Assembly: GCA_963970005.1 (NCBI GenBank)
Contig: CAXAMN010008546.1
Span: 178,368-242,367 of the forward strand
Origin: Durusdinium trenchii
Lineage: Eukaryota; Sar; Dinophyceae; Suessiales; Symbiodiniaceae
Length of the DNA: 64,000 nucleotides
Direction: 5' to 3'
A program made the translations under genes and the position numbers. Shown piece after piece: positions 63,901 through 64,000 of the stretch (position 1 is the first letter of the stretch; each line of letters starts with the position of its first letter). The notes under the pieces were generated by a model. That model was not told the origin of the DNA. It worked only from the letters and a program-made list of their open reading frames with translations, and searched no databases.

Positions 63901-64000
63901 CTATCGAAGGTCCTTGATGTGGTTTTTAGCGTGGAACTTCTTTCTCGGTTTCTAAAATGGCAGACGCGAACAAAACACTCAACAGCAGTTTTTCGGTGCC
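63901..64000. repeat. Tandem unit 3, cut by the window end
   Basis: Starts again with TCCTTGATGTGGTTTTTAGC and GACGCGAACAAAACACTCAA. Lacks about 19 bases relative to unit 2 near 63940. Confidence 0.85.

Overview
The window looks like nuclear DNA of a dinoflagellate, probably a relative of the Symbiodiniaceae or other Suessiales; I cannot fix the genus. There are no long ORFs. Short GC-rich exons are separated by introns of about 0.3-3 kb. Acceptors are nearly always AG|G and donors are GT, GC or GA. All recognisable exons lie on the plus strand. Introns are full of short terminal-inverted-repeat elements. There is a 316-bp assembly gap at 8636-8951.

Left part (1-11 kb): exon pieces of one or two unidentified plus-strand genes. 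One starts at 2482 with a clear signal peptide. Two minisatellite blocks (about 7.97-8.57 kb and 8.95-9.60 kb) flank the gap.

Centre (about 11.2-49.1 kb): one very large gene. From 27462 to the stop at 49143-49145 I could follow 30 exons in one frame (753 codons including the stop). They encode a globin domain (proximal His in an LGLRHVGY motif), an ankyrin-like segment, and a six-helix cation-channel-like membrane region with a charged C-terminal tail. The exons from 18395 to 26672 carry its N-terminal region with good support. Five further candidates between 11226 and 17260 could be its 5 prime end or a separate gene.

Right part (about 57.6 kb to the end): a second plus-strand gene made of small phase-1 exons, each carrying one Gly-rich repeat of the Pmp / beta-helix type (GG.xV.G.L.Q..G...F..CSS). 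The last modules sit on an approximately 1.5-kb tandem unit; a third copy is cut by the window end.

Between 49.1 and 57.6 kb only weak coding candidates, a long direct repeat and a 24-bp perfect inverted-repeat element were found. No tRNA, rRNA or CRISPR array was recognised. Family assignments come from memory of dinoflagellate proteins; no search was run. Splice sites were chosen by reading frame, family length and the AG|G rule.
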